A stretch of 64,000 nucleotides of DNA from Pseudomonas sp. P5_109 (GTDB taxonomy: Bacteria; Pseudomonadota; Gammaproteobacteria; Pseudomonadales; Pseudomonadaceae). The stretch's first letter is position 1. Each line of letters starts with the position of its first letter. Under the pieces are notes generated by a model. The model was not told the origin of the DNA. It did not search any database and saw only the letters and a program-made list of their open reading frames with translations. The position numbers and the translations under genes are program-made. Of the stretch, positions 63,288 through 64,000 are shown piece after piece. The stretch spans positions 5,097,501 to 5,161,500 of the forward strand of contig NZ_CP125380.1 in the NCBI RefSeq assembly GCF_034009455.1. The letters are read 5' to 3'.

Positions 63288-64000
63288 ATGAACCCCAATC
63301 AACTGACCGACCAACTGGTTTTGTTCCTCGACGTGCTGGAAACCGGCAGTTTTTCTGCCGCCTCGCGCCGTCATCCGCTGACCCCTTCGGCCGTGGCTCG
63401 GCGGATCGACAACCTGGAAAACGCGGTCGGCAGTCAGTTGTTCATCCGCAGCACCCATGCGGTACGCGCCACCCCGGCGGGATTGGCCTTTGCCGAACGA
63501 GCACGGCGGATCGTCGCCGAGTTGCGCCTGGCCCGGGCTGAGGCGGTGTCTTTGAGTAGCGCGCCGGAAGGTCTGATCCGTATCGATGCGCCGGCAGCCT
63601 TTGGGCGCCGGCACCTGGCACCGGTGATTGCCGATTTCCTCATGCTCTATCCGGGGCTCGATGTGCAACTGCACCTGATCGACAGCTTCGTCGACATGCA
63701 GGGCCTGAACCTCGGCAAGGTCGATCTGGTGCTGCGCGCCGGACAATTGGCCGACACCCGACTGGTGGCCACGCCACTGGCGAGCATGGTCCGTATCGCC
63801 TGCGCCAGCCCTGATTATTTGCGGCGTCGCGGCGTGCCGACGGAGCCGTCACAACTGATTGAACACGACGGACTCGACTGGGATGGCCTGGCGCCGCCCT
63901 TCGCCTGGCGTTTCGAACGGGACGGGCAAATGCAGTTGCACCGGCCGGCGCGGGTCCGCATGAGCGCCAACAATGCCGAGGCCCTGGTCTGCGGCGCATT
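63288..64000 (+). CDS. LysR-family transcriptional regulator (3' end beyond the window)
   Basis: The first 237 residues of a LysR regulator: helix-turn-helix (QLVLFLDVLETGSFSAASRR; LTPSAVARRIDNLENAVGSQ; LFIRSTHAVRATPAGLAFAE) and most of the effector domain (GLIRIDAPAAFGRRHLAPVI; LIDSFVDMQGLNLGKVDLVL). The pattern is the AaeR/DsdC-like group often called TFactor-LysR with RIDNLE. It is divergent from the TauE/SafE gene, the most likely target. Confidence 0.9.
   Translation, partial: MNPNQLTDQLVLFLDVLETGSFSAASRRHPLTPSAVARRIDNLENAVGSQLFIRSTHAVRATPAGLAFAERARRIVAELRLARAEAVSLSSAPEGLIRIDAPAAFGRRHLAPVIADFLMLYPGLDVQLHLIDSFVDMQGLNLGKVDLVLRAGQLADTRLVATPLASMVRIACASPDYLRRRGVPTEPSQLIEHDGLDWDGLAPPFAWRFERDGQMQLHRPARVRMSANNAEALVCGA

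Overview
The window is about 60% GC chromosomal DNA from a fluorescent Pseudomonas, most likely the P. fluorescens group. The evidence is the pyoverdine locus (pvdL, pvdS and a pvdY-type acetylase), the acyclic terpene (atu) operon, a sagS-ospR-gpx-msrB-alaA-htpX-tpm-deaD gene order like that of P. aeruginosa PA2824-PA2840, and many REP palindromes with the core GCGGGCTTGCTCGCGA. No rRNA, tRNA, insertion sequence, prophage or CRISPR array was seen.

Layout. 1-9.1 kb: iron-starvation block, with the N-terminal half of pvdL, the ECF sigma gene pvdS behind a Fur-overlapped sigma70 promoter, and a hydroxyornithine acetylase. PvdS-type promoter boxes precede pvdL and the acetylase gene. 9.1-19.2 kb: a solute-binding protein, then atuR divergent from atuABCDEF with two mirrored operators. 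19.2-22.2 kb: exonuclease, ppnP, a MOSC protein and cheV. 22.7-25.2 kb: a degenerate Hpt-like protein and a NarL-type two-component pair. 25.2-32.5 kb: YegS-type kinase, molybdenum cofactor genes (moeA, moaB, mobA), a lipoprotein, a pseudouridine synthase, a small gene behind a LexA box, a glutaredoxin-like gene and amtB. 32.9-36.6 kb: three small YqjD/YqjE/YqjK-like genes, an EAL phosphodiesterase and a dGTPase.

36.8-48.5 kb is the densest signalling block: a stand-alone receiver resembling the front of RocR but with no EAL domain, a BvgA/RocA-type regulator, a 1217-residue BvgS/RocS-type sensor kinase and a dCache-HAMP-GAF-HD-GYP protein, followed by msrC, a DUF815 ATPase and sagS. It joins phosphorelay to c-di-GMP turnover and is the best candidate for an incompletely described system. 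48.5-53.5 kb: oxidative-stress and housekeeping genes, including a plausible OspR operator and a terminator-like hairpin just before msrB. 53.6-64 kb: an aromatic dioxygenase, deaD with a long leader, an enoyl-CoA hydratase, a spermidine-synthase-like protein, class II DAHP synthase, a YcaQ-type glycosylase, a DUF1127 protein, two LysR regulators (the last cut by the window edge) and a TauE/SafE exporter.

Several start codons were moved from the longest reading frame on the basis of Shine-Dalgarno spacing or family alignment, and the reasons are given per gene. All functional names come from recognising protein families by eye; no database search was run.
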